From: Oleomonas cavernae | GTDB lineage: Bacteria; Pseudomonadota; Alphaproteobacteria; Zavarziniales; Zavarziniaceae | Length of the DNA: 64,000 nucleotides | Direction of reading: 5' to 3' | Assembly: GCF_003590945.1 (NCBI RefSeq) | Contig: NZ_QYUK01000008.1 | Coordinates: 62,001-126,000 of the forward strand | In this document: positions 21,438-30,635 of the stretch, piece after piece | How positions within the stretch are numbered: the stretch's first letter is position 1 | How the letters are laid out: each line of letters begins with the position of its first letter | Made by a program: the position numbers and the translations under genes | The notes under the pieces: generated by a model | Seen by the model: the letters and a program-made list of their open reading frames with translations, nothing else | Database searches by the model: none | What the model was told of the DNA's origin: nothing

Positions 21438-22664
21438 ATGGCCAAGGCGCCCCTGACGACGCCCAATTCCTACCGTGAAGGCCCCGACGAGCAGGGTCAC
21501 TTCGGCATCTATGGCGGCCGTTATGTCGCCGAGACCTTGATGCCGCTGATCCTGGACCTGGAGAAGGCCTACGAGACCGCGCGCCACGATCCCGCCTTCC
21601 GCAGCGAACTCGACTATTTCCTGGAACATTACGTCGGCCGGCCCAGCCCGCTCTATTTCGCACAGCGCCTGACGGAGCACTTCGGCGGCGCCAAGATCTA
21701 CCTGAAGCGCGAAGAGCTGAACCATACCGGCGCGCACAAGATCAACAATTGCATGGGCCAGATCCTGCTGGCCCGGCGCATGGGCAAGACGCGCATCATC
21801 GCCGAGACCGGGGCCGGCCAGCACGGCGTCGCCACCGCCACCGTGGCCGCCCGCTTCGGCCTGCCCTGTACCATCTACATGGGCAAGACCGACATCGAGC
21901 GGCAAAGCCCCAATGTCTTCCGCATGAAGCTGCTGGGCGCCGAGGTGATCCCGGTGACCAGCGGTTCGCAGACCCTGAAGGACGCCATGAACGAGGCGTT
22001 GCGCGACTGGGTCACCCGCGTCGACGAGACCTTCTACATCATCGGCACGGTCGCCGGCCCTCACCCCTACCCGGCCATGGTGCGCGATTTCCAGGCGGTG
22101 ATCGGCACCGAGGCCAAGGCCCAGATGTTCAAGGCGGAAGGCCGCCTGCCCGATACCCTGGTCGCCTGTGTCGGCGGCGGTTCCAATGCCATCGGCCTGT
22201 TCTATCCCTTCCTGGACGACAAGACGGTGGCAATCGATGCCGTCGAGGCCGCCGGCCACGGTATCGAGACCGGCAAGCACGCCGCCTCGCTGGCCGCCGG
22301 GCGGCCGGGCGTGCTGCACGGCAACCGCACCTATCTGCTGCAGGACGACGACGGCCAGATCATCGAGGCGCATTCGATCTCGGCCGGGCTCGACTATCCC
22401 GGCATCGGCCCGGAACATTCCTGGTTGCACGACATCGGCCGGGTGAATTTCGTCTCGGCCACCGACATGGAGGCGCTGGACGCCTTCCAGCTCTGCGCCA
22501 AGCTCGAAGGCATCATCCCGGCGCTGGAATCGGCCCATGCCCTGGCCCATGTCGGCCGCATCGCGCCCAAGCTGCCCAAGGACCACATCATCCTGGTCAA
22601 CCTGAGCGGCCGGGGCGACAAGGACATCTTCACCGTCGCCAGCGCGCTTGGAGCGAAATTGTGA
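21438..22664 (+). CDS. trpB: Tryptophan synthase beta chain
   Basis: Condenses indole with serine using PLP. The 408-residue product has the PLP Lys in [28 protein letters not shown], the phosphate loop [12 protein letters not shown], and [13 protein letters not shown] 21438 follows AAGGA by nine bases; ATG 21423 would overlap trpF. It overlaps trpA by GTGA, matching the alpha2beta2 complex stoichiometry. Confidence 0.97.
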   Translation: MAKAPLTTPNSYREGPDEQGHFGIYGGRYVAETLMPLILDLEKAYETARHDPAFRSELDYFLEHYVGRPSPLYFAQRLTEHFGGAKIYLKREELNHTGAHKINNCMGQILLARRMGKTRIIAETGAGQHGVATATVAARFGLPCTIYMGKTDIERQSPNVFRMKLLGAEVIPVTSGSQTLKDAMNEALRDWVTRVDETFYIIGTVAGPHPYPAMVRDFQAVIGTEAKAQMFKAEGRLPDTLVACVGGGSNAIGLFYPFLDDKTVAIDAVEAAGHGIETGKHAASLAAGRPGVLHGNRTYLLQDDDGQIIEAHSISAGLDYPGIGPEHSWLHDIGRVNFVSATDMEALDAFQLCAKLEGIIPALESAHALAHVGRIAPKLPKDHIILVNLSGRGDKDIFTVASALGAKL

Positions 22665-23497
22665 CCGTCGCCCGTATCGATGCCCGTTTCGCTGCCCTGA
22701 AGGACGAAGGCCGCCCCGGCCTGGTGGTGTTCGTGACCGCCGGCGACCCGGACCTGGAAACCTCGCTGGAGGTGATCAAGGCCCTGCCCGCGGCAGGGGC
22801 CGACGTGATCGAGATCGGCATGCCCTTCACCGATCCCATGGCCGACGGCCCGGCGATCCAGGCCAGCGGCCTGCGGGCCCTGGGCGGCGGGCAGACCCTG
22901 CGCAAGACGCTGGACCTGGTGCGGCGTTTCCGCGAGGGCGACAAGGCCACGCCGATCATCCTGATGGGCTACTACAACCCGATCTATTCCTATGGCGTGC
23001 CGAAGTTCCTGGCCGATGCCAACGCCGCCGGCATCGACGGGCTGATCGTGGTCGACCTGCCGGCCGAGGAAGACGACGAGTTGTGCCTGCCGGCGCTGGC
23101 GGCAGAGATCGCCTTCATCCGCCTGGCGACGCCCACCACCGACGACAAGCGCCTGCCCACGGTGCTGACCAATACCAGCGGCTTCGTCTACTACGTCTCG
23201 ATCACCGGCATCACCGGCGCGGCCAGCCCCGATGCCACCAAGGTGGGGGCCGCGGTCGCGCGCATCCGCCGCCATACCGACCTGCCGATCGCGGTGGGCT
23301 TTGGTATCAATTCGCCCGAGCAGGCGGCAGCGATCGTCGAATATGCCGACGCGGCGGTGGTCGGCAGTGCCGTGGTCTCGCTGATCGGCAAGGCCGCGGC
23401 GGAAGGTGTTTCGGGCGCGCCGGTGGCGGCCCGGGTCAGTGAATTCGTGGCGCGTCTGGCCGCCGGCGTGCGCGGCGTGAAGCGCAACGCCGCCTAA
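22661..23497 (+). CDS. trpA: Tryptophan synthase alpha chain
   Basis: Cleaves indole-3-glycerol phosphate and channels indole to TrpB. The 278-residue TIM barrel has the catalytic Glu in [16 protein letters not shown] with the nearby Asp, [35 protein letters not shown] and [11 protein letters not shown]. The GTG start overlaps the trpB stop. Confidence 0.97.
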   Translation: MTVARIDARFAALKDEGRPGLVVFVTAGDPDLETSLEVIKALPAAGADVIEIGMPFTDPMADGPAIQASGLRALGGGQTLRKTLDLVRRFREGDKATPIILMGYYNPIYSYGVPKFLADANAAGIDGLIVVDLPAEEDDELCLPALAAEIAFIRLATPTTDDKRLPTVLTNTSGFVYYVSITGITGAASPDATKVGAAVARIRRHTDLPIAVGFGINSPEQAAAIVEYADAAVVGSAVVSLIGKAAAEGVSGAPVAARVSEFVARLAAGVRGVKRNAA

Positions 23498-23515
23498 CAG
23501 TTCGAGGATCCAAGC

Positions 23516-24400
23516 ATGGCGAATTGGCTGAACGACGTCGTCCGTCCCAAGATCCGGGCCGCCTTCGTCAAGCGCGACACGCCCGACAACCTGTGGACCA
23601 AGTGCCCCGGTTGCGGCCAGATGCTGTTCCACCGCGAACTGGCCGAGAACCTGAACGTCTGCCACCATTGCGGTCACCACATGCGCTTTGGCCTGAGCGA
23701 GCGCATCGAGCTGATCCTCGACCCCGGCTTCACCCTGGTGCCGATCCCCGAGGTCCAGCTCGACCCGCTGAAATTCCGCGATGAGAAGCGTTACACCGAC
23801 CGCCTGAAGGACGCCCGGGCCAAGACCGGGCAGAACGATGCCATGGCGGTGGCCTATGGCACGGTCAACGGCCTGGGTGCCGTCCTGGCGGTACAGAATT
23901 TCGCCTTCATGGGCGGCTCCATGGGTCTGGCGGTGGGCGAGGCCCTGATCGCCGCGGCCGAACGGGCCGTCGATCACGGCGTGCCCCTGATCGTGGTTAC
24001 CGCGGCCGGCGGCGCCCGCATGCAGGAAGGCATTCTCTCCCTGATGCAGATGCCGCGGTCAACCGTCGCGGTCGAAATGCTGCGCGATGCGAAGCTGCCC
24101 TATATCGTGGTGCTCACCGATCCGACCACCGGCGGCGTGACAGCGTCGTTCGCCATGCTGGGCGACATCCAGATGGCCGAGCCGGGTGCCCTGATCGGCT
24201 TTGCCGGCCAGCGCGTGATCGAGCAGACCATTCGCGAGAAACTGCCCGAAGGCTTCCAGCGTGCCGAATACCTGCTGGAACACGGCATCATCGACATGGT
24301 GGTGCCGCGCAAGGAAATGAAGGAACGGCTGACCAAGGTGGTCTCGCTCCTGATGAACCGGCGGCCGCCGCCAGCGGTGAAGCTGCCGGCGCGGGCCTGA
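23516..24400 (+). CDS. accD: Acetyl-CoA carboxylase carboxyltransferase subunit beta
   Basis: Transfers the carboxyl from biotin to acetyl-CoA in fatty acid synthesis. The 294-residue product starts with [14 protein letters not shown]. It has a four-Cys zinc finger (CPGCGQM and CHHCGHHM) and the crotonase-fold parts [36 protein letters not shown] and [15 protein letters not shown]. It lies 18 bases after trpA and before folC, as in many alphaproteobacteria. Confidence 0.97.
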   Translation: MANWLNDVVRPKIRAAFVKRDTPDNLWTKCPGCGQMLFHRELAENLNVCHHCGHHMRFGLSERIELILDPGFTLVPIPEVQLDPLKFRDEKRYTDRLKDARAKTGQNDAMAVAYGTVNGLGAVLAVQNFAFMGGSMGLAVGEALIAAAERAVDHGVPLIVVTAAGGARMQEGILSLMQMPRSTVAVEMLRDAKLPYIVVLTDPTTGGVTASFAMLGDIQMAEPGALIGFAGQRVIEQTIREKLPEGFQRAEYLLEHGIIDMVVPRKEMKERLTKVVSLLMNRRPPPAVKLPARA

Positions 24401-24408
24401 CCAAAAAA

Positions 24409-24553
24409 GCCCTCTCCGCCCTTCAGGGGGGAGAGGGTTGGGTGAGGTGGGTCGACGGCGTAGAGCTCACTCGTTCCACCCACCACCTCACCCTTCCCAT
24501 CGCCTACCGGCGATGGGCCCCTTCCCTCTCCCCCGCAAGCGGCGGAGAGGGAT
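24409..24553. repeat. Dispersed repeat family A between accD and folC
   Basis: An imperfect inverted repeat with outer arms AGCCCTCTCCGCC and GGCGGAGAGGG, and inner hairpins such as CCCATCGCC/GGCGATGGG and GGTGAGGTGGG/CCCACCACCTCACC. It fills most of the 166-base gap inside the operon. Related elements are at 5702 and 58687. Confidence 0.75.
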
Positions 24554-24566
24554 TTTACGGGTTACC

Positions 24567-25832
24567 ATGACCTCCGACCTCGTCCTTGAACGCCTGACCC
24601 GGCTGCATCCCAAGAAGATCGACCTGTCGCTGGGGCGGATGGAGCGGCTGCTGGCGCGCCTGGGGCATCCCGAGCGCGACCTGCCGCCGGTGATTCATGT
24701 CGCCGGGACCAACGGCAAGGGCTCGACCGTCGCCTATCTGCGCGCGATCGGGGAGGCGGCGGGCCTGCGGGTCCATGCCTATACCTCGCCCCACCTGGTG
24801 CGCTTCCACGAGCGCATCCGGCTGGCCGGGCAGTTGATCGACGAGGCGGCGCTGATCGCCCTGCTGGAGGAATGCGAGCGGGCCAATGGCGAGGCGCCGA
24901 TCACCTTCTTCGAGGTGACCACCGCCGCGGCCTTCCTGGCTTTCGCGCGCAATCCCGCCGACCTGCTGCTGCTCGAGGTCGGCCTGGGCGGGCGGCTGGA
25001 TGCGACCAATGTGGTGGCGCGGCCGCACTTGAGCGTGATCACACCGGTCGACCTCGACCATCGGGAGTTCCTGGGCGACGACATCAAGGCAATCGCCGCC
25101 GAGAAGGCCGGCATCCTGAAGCCCGACGTGCCCGCCGTGATCGGCCCGCAGCCGGCCGAGGCCCTGGGCGTGATCGCGGCGCAGGCGGACCTGCTGGACG
25201 CGCCGCTGATCATTGCCGGCATCGATTTCCAATATGCCGCGACCGACGAGGGCTTCCGCTTCGCGCGGCCGGGACAGCCGGCCTGGCACCTGCCACGGCC
25301 CAGCCTGGCCGGGCCGCACCAGATCGCCAATGCCGCGACCGCCGCCGCCGCTGCCCTGCTGCTGGACCTGCCGGCGCCGGCGATCGAGGCCGGGATTGCC
25401 GGTGCGCAGTGGCCGGCCCGGCTGCAACGCCTGAAAACCGGGCCGCTGGTCGCGCTGATGCCGGCGGGCGGCGAGCTGTGGCTGGACGGCGGGCACAATC
25501 CCCATGCCGCCCGCGCCCTGGCCGCGGCACTGGCGGCCATGGATGCGCGGCCGCTGGTCCTGGTCACCGGCCTGCTCTCGACCAAGGATGCAGCGGGCTA
25601 TTTCGGCGCGTTCCGCGACCTGGCGCCGAAGGTGGTGACCGTCACCATTCCCGGCGAAGCGGCGGCGCGCCCAGCCGAGGAGATCGCCGCGGCGGCGATC
25701 GAGGCGGGCCTGTCGGCGACGGCGGCACCGGACCTTGCCAGTGCCGTCGCCCAGGCGGCCCGATTGGGTACCCGGGTGATGATCTGCGGCTCGCTCTATC
25801 TCGCCGGCCGGGTCCTGGCCGACAACGGCTGA
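24567..25832 (+). CDS. folC: Bifunctional folylpolyglutamate/dihydrofolate synthase
   Basis: Adds glutamate to dihydropteroate and folates. The 421-residue Mur-ligase-like product has HVAGTNGKGSTVAYLRAI (ATP loop), YTSPHLVRFHERI, FFEVTTAAAFLAF, LEVGLGGRLDATNVV, ITPVDLDHREFLGD and LDGGHNPHAARAL. ATG 24567 gives the usual MxSDLVLERLTRLHP-type start; an upstream extension would be translated repeat. It ends the trpFBA-accD operon. Confidence 0.95.
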   Translation: MTSDLVLERLTRLHPKKIDLSLGRMERLLARLGHPERDLPPVIHVAGTNGKGSTVAYLRAIGEAAGLRVHAYTSPHLVRFHERIRLAGQLIDEAALIALLEECERANGEAPITFFEVTTAAAFLAFARNPADLLLLEVGLGGRLDATNVVARPHLSVITPVDLDHREFLGDDIKAIAAEKAGILKPDVPAVIGPQPAEALGVIAAQADLLDAPLIIAGIDFQYAATDEGFRFARPGQPAWHLPRPSLAGPHQIANAATAAAAALLLDLPAPAIEAGIAGAQWPARLQRLKTGPLVALMPAGGELWLDGGHNPHAARALAAALAAMDARPLVLVTGLLSTKDAAGYFGAFRDLAPKVVTVTIPGEAAARPAEEIAAAAIEAGLSATAAPDLASAVAQAARLGTRVMICGSLYLAGRVLADNG

Positions 25833-25845
25833 CAACACCCCAATT

Positions 25846-25950
25846 CGTCATTCCGGCGAAGGCCGGAATCCATTGCGCCGGCAGGCGAGACCTTCCAGAA
25901 GTAATCTCCCTTGGCAGGCCCATAGATCCCGGCCTTCGCCGGGATGACGA
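25846..25950. repeat. Dispersed palindromic repeat family B
   Basis: Outer arms CGTCATTCCGGCGAAGGCC and the complementary GGCCTTCGCCGGGATGACG flank about 60 bases of less symmetric sequence, between the convergent folC and tetR genes. A near-identical element forms the 3' end of nitC (40321-40414), and a half copy is at 43716-43745. Confidence 0.85.
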
Positions 25951-25956
25951 CAGAGG

Positions 25957-26589
25957 TTATATAGATCCCAGTTCCCGACGCACCACGCCGATCAGGGCAT
26001 CGAGGACATTCAGGGCCATGCGCTCGGTCTCTTCGAGGCTGATGCCGGGGGTGGCGAGCCACCATTCGGCGCCGGATTCGGCGGCCCCCATCAGGGCATA
26101 GGCATAGGGCGTAACCCGCGCCCGGGCCGTGGCTGCAGCAAGACCCGGAGGGCGGAAGTCGGCGAAGGTCATCGCCGTGATGTCCAGCACCGCCCGGCGA
26201 AATCCCATGATCTGCTGGGCCAGTTCGCTTTCCCCTTTCATGGCGGAAAAGGCAATCTGCCACCTTGCTGTATCACGGTAGAGGAAGCCGACCAGCATGG
26301 TCACGGTCCGCGCCAGCCTGGTGCGCGGGTCAGGCTCGGTGCTCACCGCCATCAAGGCATTGATCAGGAAGGTGCCGGTGCGCTCGACAATCGCCGCGCG
26401 CAGGCCCGGCTTGGAGCCGAAATAGCTGTAGAGCATGGGCTTGGTGACACCGCAGGCGGCGGCGATGTCGTCCATGCTGGTGGCGTGGAAGCCCCTTTCG
26501 GCGAACATTTCCGCCGCGACGTCCAGCATCTGGACCTCACGCTCGGCCCGGGGCCGGCGCTTGGCGCGCGCCACAGTCTGTACGGTCAC
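25957..26589 (-). CDS. TetR/AcrR family transcriptional regulator (locus 2)
   Basis: Predicted repressor of the divergent genes at 26691-29806. The 210-residue product has an N-terminal HTH (about 15-65: MLDVAAEMFAERGFHATS, AACGVTKPMLYSYFGSK) and a TetR_C domain. GTG 26589 has an excellent Shine-Dalgarno (AAGGAGGGG), which fixes the start. Its upstream region has TGTCA-CT-TGACA and TTACT-GGCA-AGTAA palindromes. It mirrors the TetR gene of locus 1 in position. Confidence 0.9.
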   Translation of the reverse strand: MTVQTVARAKRRPRAEREVQMLDVAAEMFAERGFHATSMDDIAAACGVTKPMLYSYFGSKPGLRAAIVERTGTFLINALMAVSTEPDPRTRLARTVTMLVGFLYRDTARWQIAFSAMKGESELAQQIMGFRRAVLDITAMTFADFRPPGLAAATARARVTPYAYALMGAAESGAEWWLATPGISLEETERMALNVLDALIGVVRRELGSI

Positions 26590-26611
26590 GGCCCCTCCTT
26601 TTGTCACTTGA

Positions 26612-26647
26612 CATAATATTACGCATTGGTAACTTACTGGCAAGTAA
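26612..26647. promoter_or_regulatory. Two palindromic operators of locus 2
   Basis: TGTCA-CT-TGACA (26612-26623) and TTACT-GGCA-AGTAA (26634-26647) lie between the divergent tetR and SRPBCC genes. The first matches the core of the locus 1 operator (TGTCA-GT-TGACA). They are plausible TetR sites by symmetry and position. Confidence 0.7.
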
Positions 26648-26690
26648 CAAACATAAGTCCGCCTCTCCCGGGAGGATAGTGGGTTTCGCC

Positions 26691-27155
26691 ATGGCCATAT
26701 CCGTCGATATCAAGCGCCAGAATCGGGAAACCGTCCCCGCCGCCTTCGAGCGGGTGGTGGCGCTCCTGGAAGATGTCGAGGCGACCCTGGCGCATTTCCC
26801 CAGCCTGCGCTCGTTCGAGCCGCTGGGCGACAGTGTCTATCACTGGCGCCTGGCGCCCTTGGGCCCGGTCACCCACAAGACCCGCATCGATTTCGCCACC
26901 CGCTTCAGCATCGACAAGGTGGCCGGCGTGGTCGAGTTCAAGCCGGTCCCGAAGATCGGCAATGCCAGCATCGGCGGCCGGATCGAGATCAAGGCGAAAG
27001 CCGCCAGCCACAGCGACATCGCCATCAATGTCGCGGGCAAGGTCGAGGTGCCGGTGTCGTGGCTGCTGAAGGCCGTGGCGACGCCGATCGTGATGCGTGA
27101 GTTCAACGGCCTGGTCGACGGCTTCGTCGCCAACCTCAAGAACAACTACCTCTGA
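26691..27155 (+). CDS. SRPBCC/START-like family protein
   Basis: A 154-residue protein with the pattern of a polyketide-cyclase/CoxG-like SRPBCC fold. It has VPAAFERVVALLEDVEATLAHFP, then alternating beta-strand segments (SVYHWRLAPLGP, TRFSIDKVAGVVEF), and a C-terminal amphipathic helix EFNGLVDGFVANLKNNYL. Such proteins bind hydrophobic ligands in a cavity. It is first in the locus 2 transcript, with no counterpart in locus 1. GGAGGA is somewhat far from the ATG, so the start is moderately sure. Confidence 0.7.
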   Translation: MAISVDIKRQNRETVPAAFERVVALLEDVEATLAHFPSLRSFEPLGDSVYHWRLAPLGPVTHKTRIDFATRFSIDKVAGVVEFKPVPKIGNASIGGRIEIKAKAASHSDIAINVAGKVEVPVSWLLKAVATPIVMREFNGLVDGFVANLKNNYL

Positions 27156-27170
27156 GAGGATTTGCCTCGC

Positions 27171-28913
27171 ATGACCGGAACCTTCCGCATCCCCTCGGGC
27201 GAGGTCGAACTCGCCGCCCGCGTCCGGGGCGAGGCCGGCCGGCCGACGGTCGTGCTGCTGCACGGCTATCCCGACGACAGCACGGTGTGGGACGGGGTGG
27301 CACAGGATCTGGCGCAGGATCACCGGGTCGTGACCTATGACGTTCGCGGCGCCGGGGCTTCCACCGCCCCCGCCTCGGGCCGGGACTATCGCCTGGACCA
27401 GTTGATGGGCGACCTGGCCGCCGTGCTCGACGCCACGGTGCCGGGGGCCAAGGTGCATCTGGTCGGCCACGACTGGGGCTCGATCCAGGGCTGGGAGGCG
27501 CTGGTCGACCTGCGCCTGAAGAACCGGATCCTGTCCTATACCTCGATGTCCGGCCCGTCCCTGGACCTCGCCGGCCTGTGGCTGCGCGACCGCTTGAAGG
27601 CGGGCGCCCTGCTGCCCCTGCTGGGGCAGTTGGTGCGGTCCTGGTACGTCATGCTGTTCCACCTGCCCTTCCTGGCGCCCTTGCTGTGGCGGATGGGCCT
27701 GGCCAAGGCCTGGCCGCGCCTGCTGCGGCGAAGCGAGGGCGTGAAGGTCGCGCCACGGCCGACCCAGCTTGCCGACAGCATCAACGGCATCAACCTCTAC
27801 CGGGCCAATTTCCACCGCCACGTGGGGAAACCCGGCCGGTTCCAGATCGACCTGCCGGTACAGGTGCTGGTCGCCCTGCGCGACCGCTTCGTCAGCCCGC
27901 GATTGTACGAGGGCCTGGTGAAGTACGTGCCCAAACTCGCACGCCACGATCTGGCCATCAGCCATTGGGTGCCGCTGTCGCAGCCCGCCCTGGTCGCCGG
28001 CCACGTCCGCCGCATGGTCGCCGAGGTCGACAGCGGCATCGAGAGCGCCGTGACCCGCCGCGCCCGCCAGCGCGCCACCAACACTGGCAAGCGGCCCTTC
28101 GCCGGCCAGCAGATCCTGGTCACCGGGGCCGGTGGCGGCATCGGCCGGGCCACGGCGCTGGCCTTTGCGCAGAAGGGCGCCGACGTCATCGCCGTCGACA
28201 TCAACGAGGCGGCGGCGGAACACACCGCCGTGCTGGCCCGCCAGGAAGGCTTGCAGGCCCAGGCCCGGCGCGCCGATGTGACCGATGCCGCGGCCATGGA
28301 AGCCCTGGCCCAATGGGTCGACGAGGCCTGCGGCCCGGTCGACATCGTGGTCAACAATGCCGGCATCGGCATGGCCGGCGGCTTCCTCGAGACCTCGGTC
28401 GCCGACTGGCAGAAGATCCTGGGCGTGAACCTGTGGGGTGTCATCCACGGCGCCCGCCTGTTCGGCCAGCGCATGGCGCAGGACAGGCGCCAGGGCCACA
28501 TCGTCAATGTCGCCTCGGCCGCGGCCTTCATGCCCTCGCGCAGCTTCGCCGCCTATGCCACCACCAAGTCGGCCGTGCTGATGATGACCAATTGCCTGCG
28601 GGCCGAACTGGCCGGCAGCGGCATCGGCGTCACTGCCGTGTGCCCCGGCTTCGTCGAGACCGGCATTGCCCAGGCCACCGTCTATGTCGGCGTCAGCGCC
28701 GACGAGCAGGCCCGCCGCCGCGACAAGGCCGCCGTGATGTACCATCGCCGGGGCTTCACGCCGGAACAGGTCGCCAAGTCGATCGTCAAGGCCGTGGCCA
28801 GGGACCGGGCAGTGGCCCTGGTCGGCGCCGAGGCGGTGATCGGTTCGGCTCTGTCGCGCCTCTCGCCCGGCCTCGTGCGCCGGATCGCCCGCATCGAACT
28901 CGCGCCGAAGTGA
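27171..28913 (+). CDS. Alpha/beta hydrolase-short-chain dehydrogenase fusion
   Basis: A 580-residue two-domain enzyme. Residues about 1-290 are an alpha/beta hydrolase with HGYPDDSTVW and Asp nucleophile 101 in VGHDWGSIQGWEA, resembling the stand-alone hydrolase at 8934. Residues about 310-580 are a classical SDR with LVTGAGGGIGRA (about 316-327), NNAGIGMAGGF, NVASAAAF and the catalytic Y462xxxK466. Coding is continuous through the basic linker, so the fusion is not an annotation error. It probably couples hydrolysis to oxidation or reduction of the product. It lies 15 bases after the SRPBCC gene and 8 before the PF10118 gene. Confidence 0.88.
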   Translation: MTGTFRIPSGEVELAARVRGEAGRPTVVLLHGYPDDSTVWDGVAQDLAQDHRVVTYDVRGAGASTAPASGRDYRLDQLMGDLAAVLDATVPGAKVHLVGHDWGSIQGWEALVDLRLKNRILSYTSMSGPSLDLAGLWLRDRLKAGALLPLLGQLVRSWYVMLFHLPFLAPLLWRMGLAKAWPRLLRRSEGVKVAPRPTQLADSINGINLYRANFHRHVGKPGRFQIDLPVQVLVALRDRFVSPRLYEGLVKYVPKLARHDLAISHWVPLSQPALVAGHVRRMVAEVDSGIESAVTRRARQRATNTGKRPFAGQQILVTGAGGGIGRATALAFAQKGADVIAVDINEAAAEHTAVLARQEGLQAQARRADVTDAAAMEALAQWVDEACGPVDIVVNNAGIGMAGGFLETSVADWQKILGVNLWGVIHGARLFGQRMAQDRRQGHIVNVASAAAFMPSRSFAAYATTKSAVLMMTNCLRAELAGSGIGVTAVCPGFVETGIAQATVYVGVSADEQARRRDKAAVMYHRRGFTPEQVAKSIVKAVARDRAVALVGAEAVIGSALSRLSPGLVRRIARIELAPK

Positions 28914-28921
28914 GGTTCGCC

Positions 28922-29806
28922 ATGACCAGCCTGCCGCAAGAAACCCATACCATTACGCCCCGCCGCGTGAAATTCGACTGGCAGGACACGCCCATCCAGT
29001 GGGTCGCCGGCGATCCCTTCACCTCGCATTTCTACAACGCCCTGCACCTGATCTTCCCGCCGATCGAGGCGTGGTTCTGCCAGGTCTTCAAGCAGGCCCT
29101 GCCCCTGGTGACCGACGAGAAGCTGCGCCAGGACGTGATCGGCTTCATGCGCCAGGAAGCCATTCATGGCGGCGCACACGGCTTGGTGCTGGAGCATTTC
29201 CAGGCCCATGGCATCGACAGCAACCGCTACATGGCCTTCCTGCGGCGCCAGATCGACCGCGCGCTGGGCGACCGGATCTTCGGGATTCCGGCCCGGCGCC
29301 TGGGACTGGAACGCTGGTGGCTGAACACCCGCATCGGCATCATCGCGGCCGGCGAACACTTCACCTGCATGTGGGGCAAGTTCGCGCTGGAGGCCACCAA
29401 CATCGAATCCTGGAATGCCGACCCGACCATGCTGGACCTGTTCCGCTGGCACGCGGCCGAGGAGGTCGAGCATCGCACGGTGGCCTTCGACCTCTATCGC
29501 CACATCGCCCCGGCCGGCTTCTTCCACCGCCTGTTCCTGATGACCGGGGTGGTGCCGATCCTGGTGCTGCATTGGACCATGGCCATGCGCTTCCTGATGA
29601 GGCACGACCCCAACCTGGCCCGGCGGCCAAGCCTGTTCCGGGAATGGCCGCGTGCCGTCCGCGCCGGCCGCCTGCTGTCGCTGCGCAAGATCGCCGGGGC
29701 CAGTTGGCGCTTCCTGCTGCGCGGCTATGACCCGCGGACGGAAGCCGATACCTCGCTGGCGCTGGACTACATCGCCCGCTCGCCCGCGGCCAGCACCGCC
29801 CGCTAG
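28922..29806 (+). CDS. PF10118 'metal-dependent hydrolase' family protein, diiron-like (locus 2)
   Basis: A 294-residue paralogue of the protein at 8008-8937. It shares RRVxFDW, LRQDV, F-RQEAIH-GAH, AA-EHFTC and AEEVEHRTVA-DLYRH. Putative diiron ligands are conserved: Glu49, E79xxH82, Glu145 and E181xxH184. It follows the hydrolase-SDR fusion and its stop overlaps the convergent lysE stop. Family name aside, the ligand pattern suggests a ferritin-like oxidative enzyme; the substrate is unknown. Confidence 0.85.
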   Translation: MTSLPQETHTITPRRVKFDWQDTPIQWVAGDPFTSHFYNALHLIFPPIEAWFCQVFKQALPLVTDEKLRQDVIGFMRQEAIHGGAHGLVLEHFQAHGIDSNRYMAFLRRQIDRALGDRIFGIPARRLGLERWWLNTRIGIIAAGEHFTCMWGKFALEATNIESWNADPTMLDLFRWHAAEEVEHRTVAFDLYRHIAPAGFFHRLFLMTGVVPILVLHWTMAMRFLMRHDPNLARRPSLFREWPRAVRAGRLLSLRKIAGASWRFLLRGYDPRTEADTSLALDYIARSPAASTAR

Positions 29807-30426
29807 TCCTTGCGGGCGAAGGCCAGGCCCACGGCGCCCAGGCAGAAGGCGGCCCCGGTCAGGCGGTTGGCGATGACCGCGGCTTTCAGGCTGGGGGCGG
29901 CGCGGCGGAACCAGGCGGCGGCGCTGCCATAGATGAAGGCGGCGAACCATTCCAGCACCAGGAAGGTCGCGCCGATCACCCACATCTGGGCATCATAGTC
30001 GCGCGCCGGGTCGATGAACTGCGGAAAGGCCGCGGTGAAGATCAGGATCGCCTTGGGATTGCCGATCGCCACCATCGCCTCGCGCCGCATCATCGCCTTG
30101 AGGCCGACGGCGGTGACGACCGGCGCCTGGGCGGCGGCGGTCGGCTTGGCCATCCAGGTCTGGATGCCCAGCCAGGCGAGATAGACAACGCCCAGCCACT
30201 TGATCACGGCGAACGCCACTTCGGACGCCGCCAGGATGGCACCCAGGCCCAGCGCCGTGATCAGGATCATGCCGGCAAAGGTGACGATCCGCCCGGCCAC
30301 CGCCAGCAGGGCCGGGGTCAGCCCGAAACGCACCGAATGGCTGGCCACCAGCACATTGCTGGGGCCGGGCGCGACCGCCATGAGGAAAGCGGCGGGCAGG
30401 AAGATGAGCCAGGCGTCCAGGGTCAT
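29803..30426 (-). CDS. LysE/RhtB family translocator
   Basis: A 207-residue inner-membrane exporter of amino acids or similar small molecules. About six hydrophobic segments are visible, with the family signature AVAPGPSNVLVASHSVRFG at the N-terminus and GNPKAILIFTAAFPQF in the middle. ATG 30426 opens with MTLDAWLIFLPAAF. It is convergent with, and its stop overlaps, the locus 2 PF10118 gene. Substrate not predictable. Confidence 0.88.
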   Translation of the reverse strand: MTLDAWLIFLPAAFLMAVAPGPSNVLVASHSVRFGLTPALLAVAGRIVTFAGMILITALGLGAILAASEVAFAVIKWLGVVYLAWLGIQTWMAKPTAAAQAPVVTAVGLKAMMRREAMVAIGNPKAILIFTAAFPQFIDPARDYDAQMWVIGATFLVLEWFAAFIYGSAAAWFRRAAPSLKAAVIANRLTGAAFCLGAVGLAFARKD

Positions 30427-30504
30427 GGCGGGGTCCTCAGCGAGTGCCTGATACTGAAATACAGGCACCGACGGCTGGCAATACCCCGGCCTGCATAGCC
30501 ATCC

Positions 30505-30615
30505 TGCGTCCTTCGAGACGGCCCTGCGGGCCTCCTCAGGATGAGGAGATTTGTTCTGGCATGAAGATTCTCCTCATCCTGAGGAGCCACCGAAGGTGGC
30601 GTCTCGAAGGACGCA
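30505..30615. repeat. Dispersed palindromic repeat family C
   Basis: A long imperfect hairpin. Outer arms are TGCGTCCTTCGAGACG and CGTCTCGAAGGACGCA; inner arms are CTCAGGATGAGGAGA and TCTCCTCATCCTGAG. It occupies most of the 209-base gap between lysE and puuA. A diverged copy is at 47146-47228. Confidence 0.85.
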
Positions 30616-30635
30616 CAATGCCAGTCCAACGCACC

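Noticed and set aside
26634-28745. A 703-codon minus-strand open frame under the locus 2 genes
   Set aside because: No recognisable domain, Gly/Ala/His-rich composition, and opposite to clearly coding hydrolase and SDR domains.
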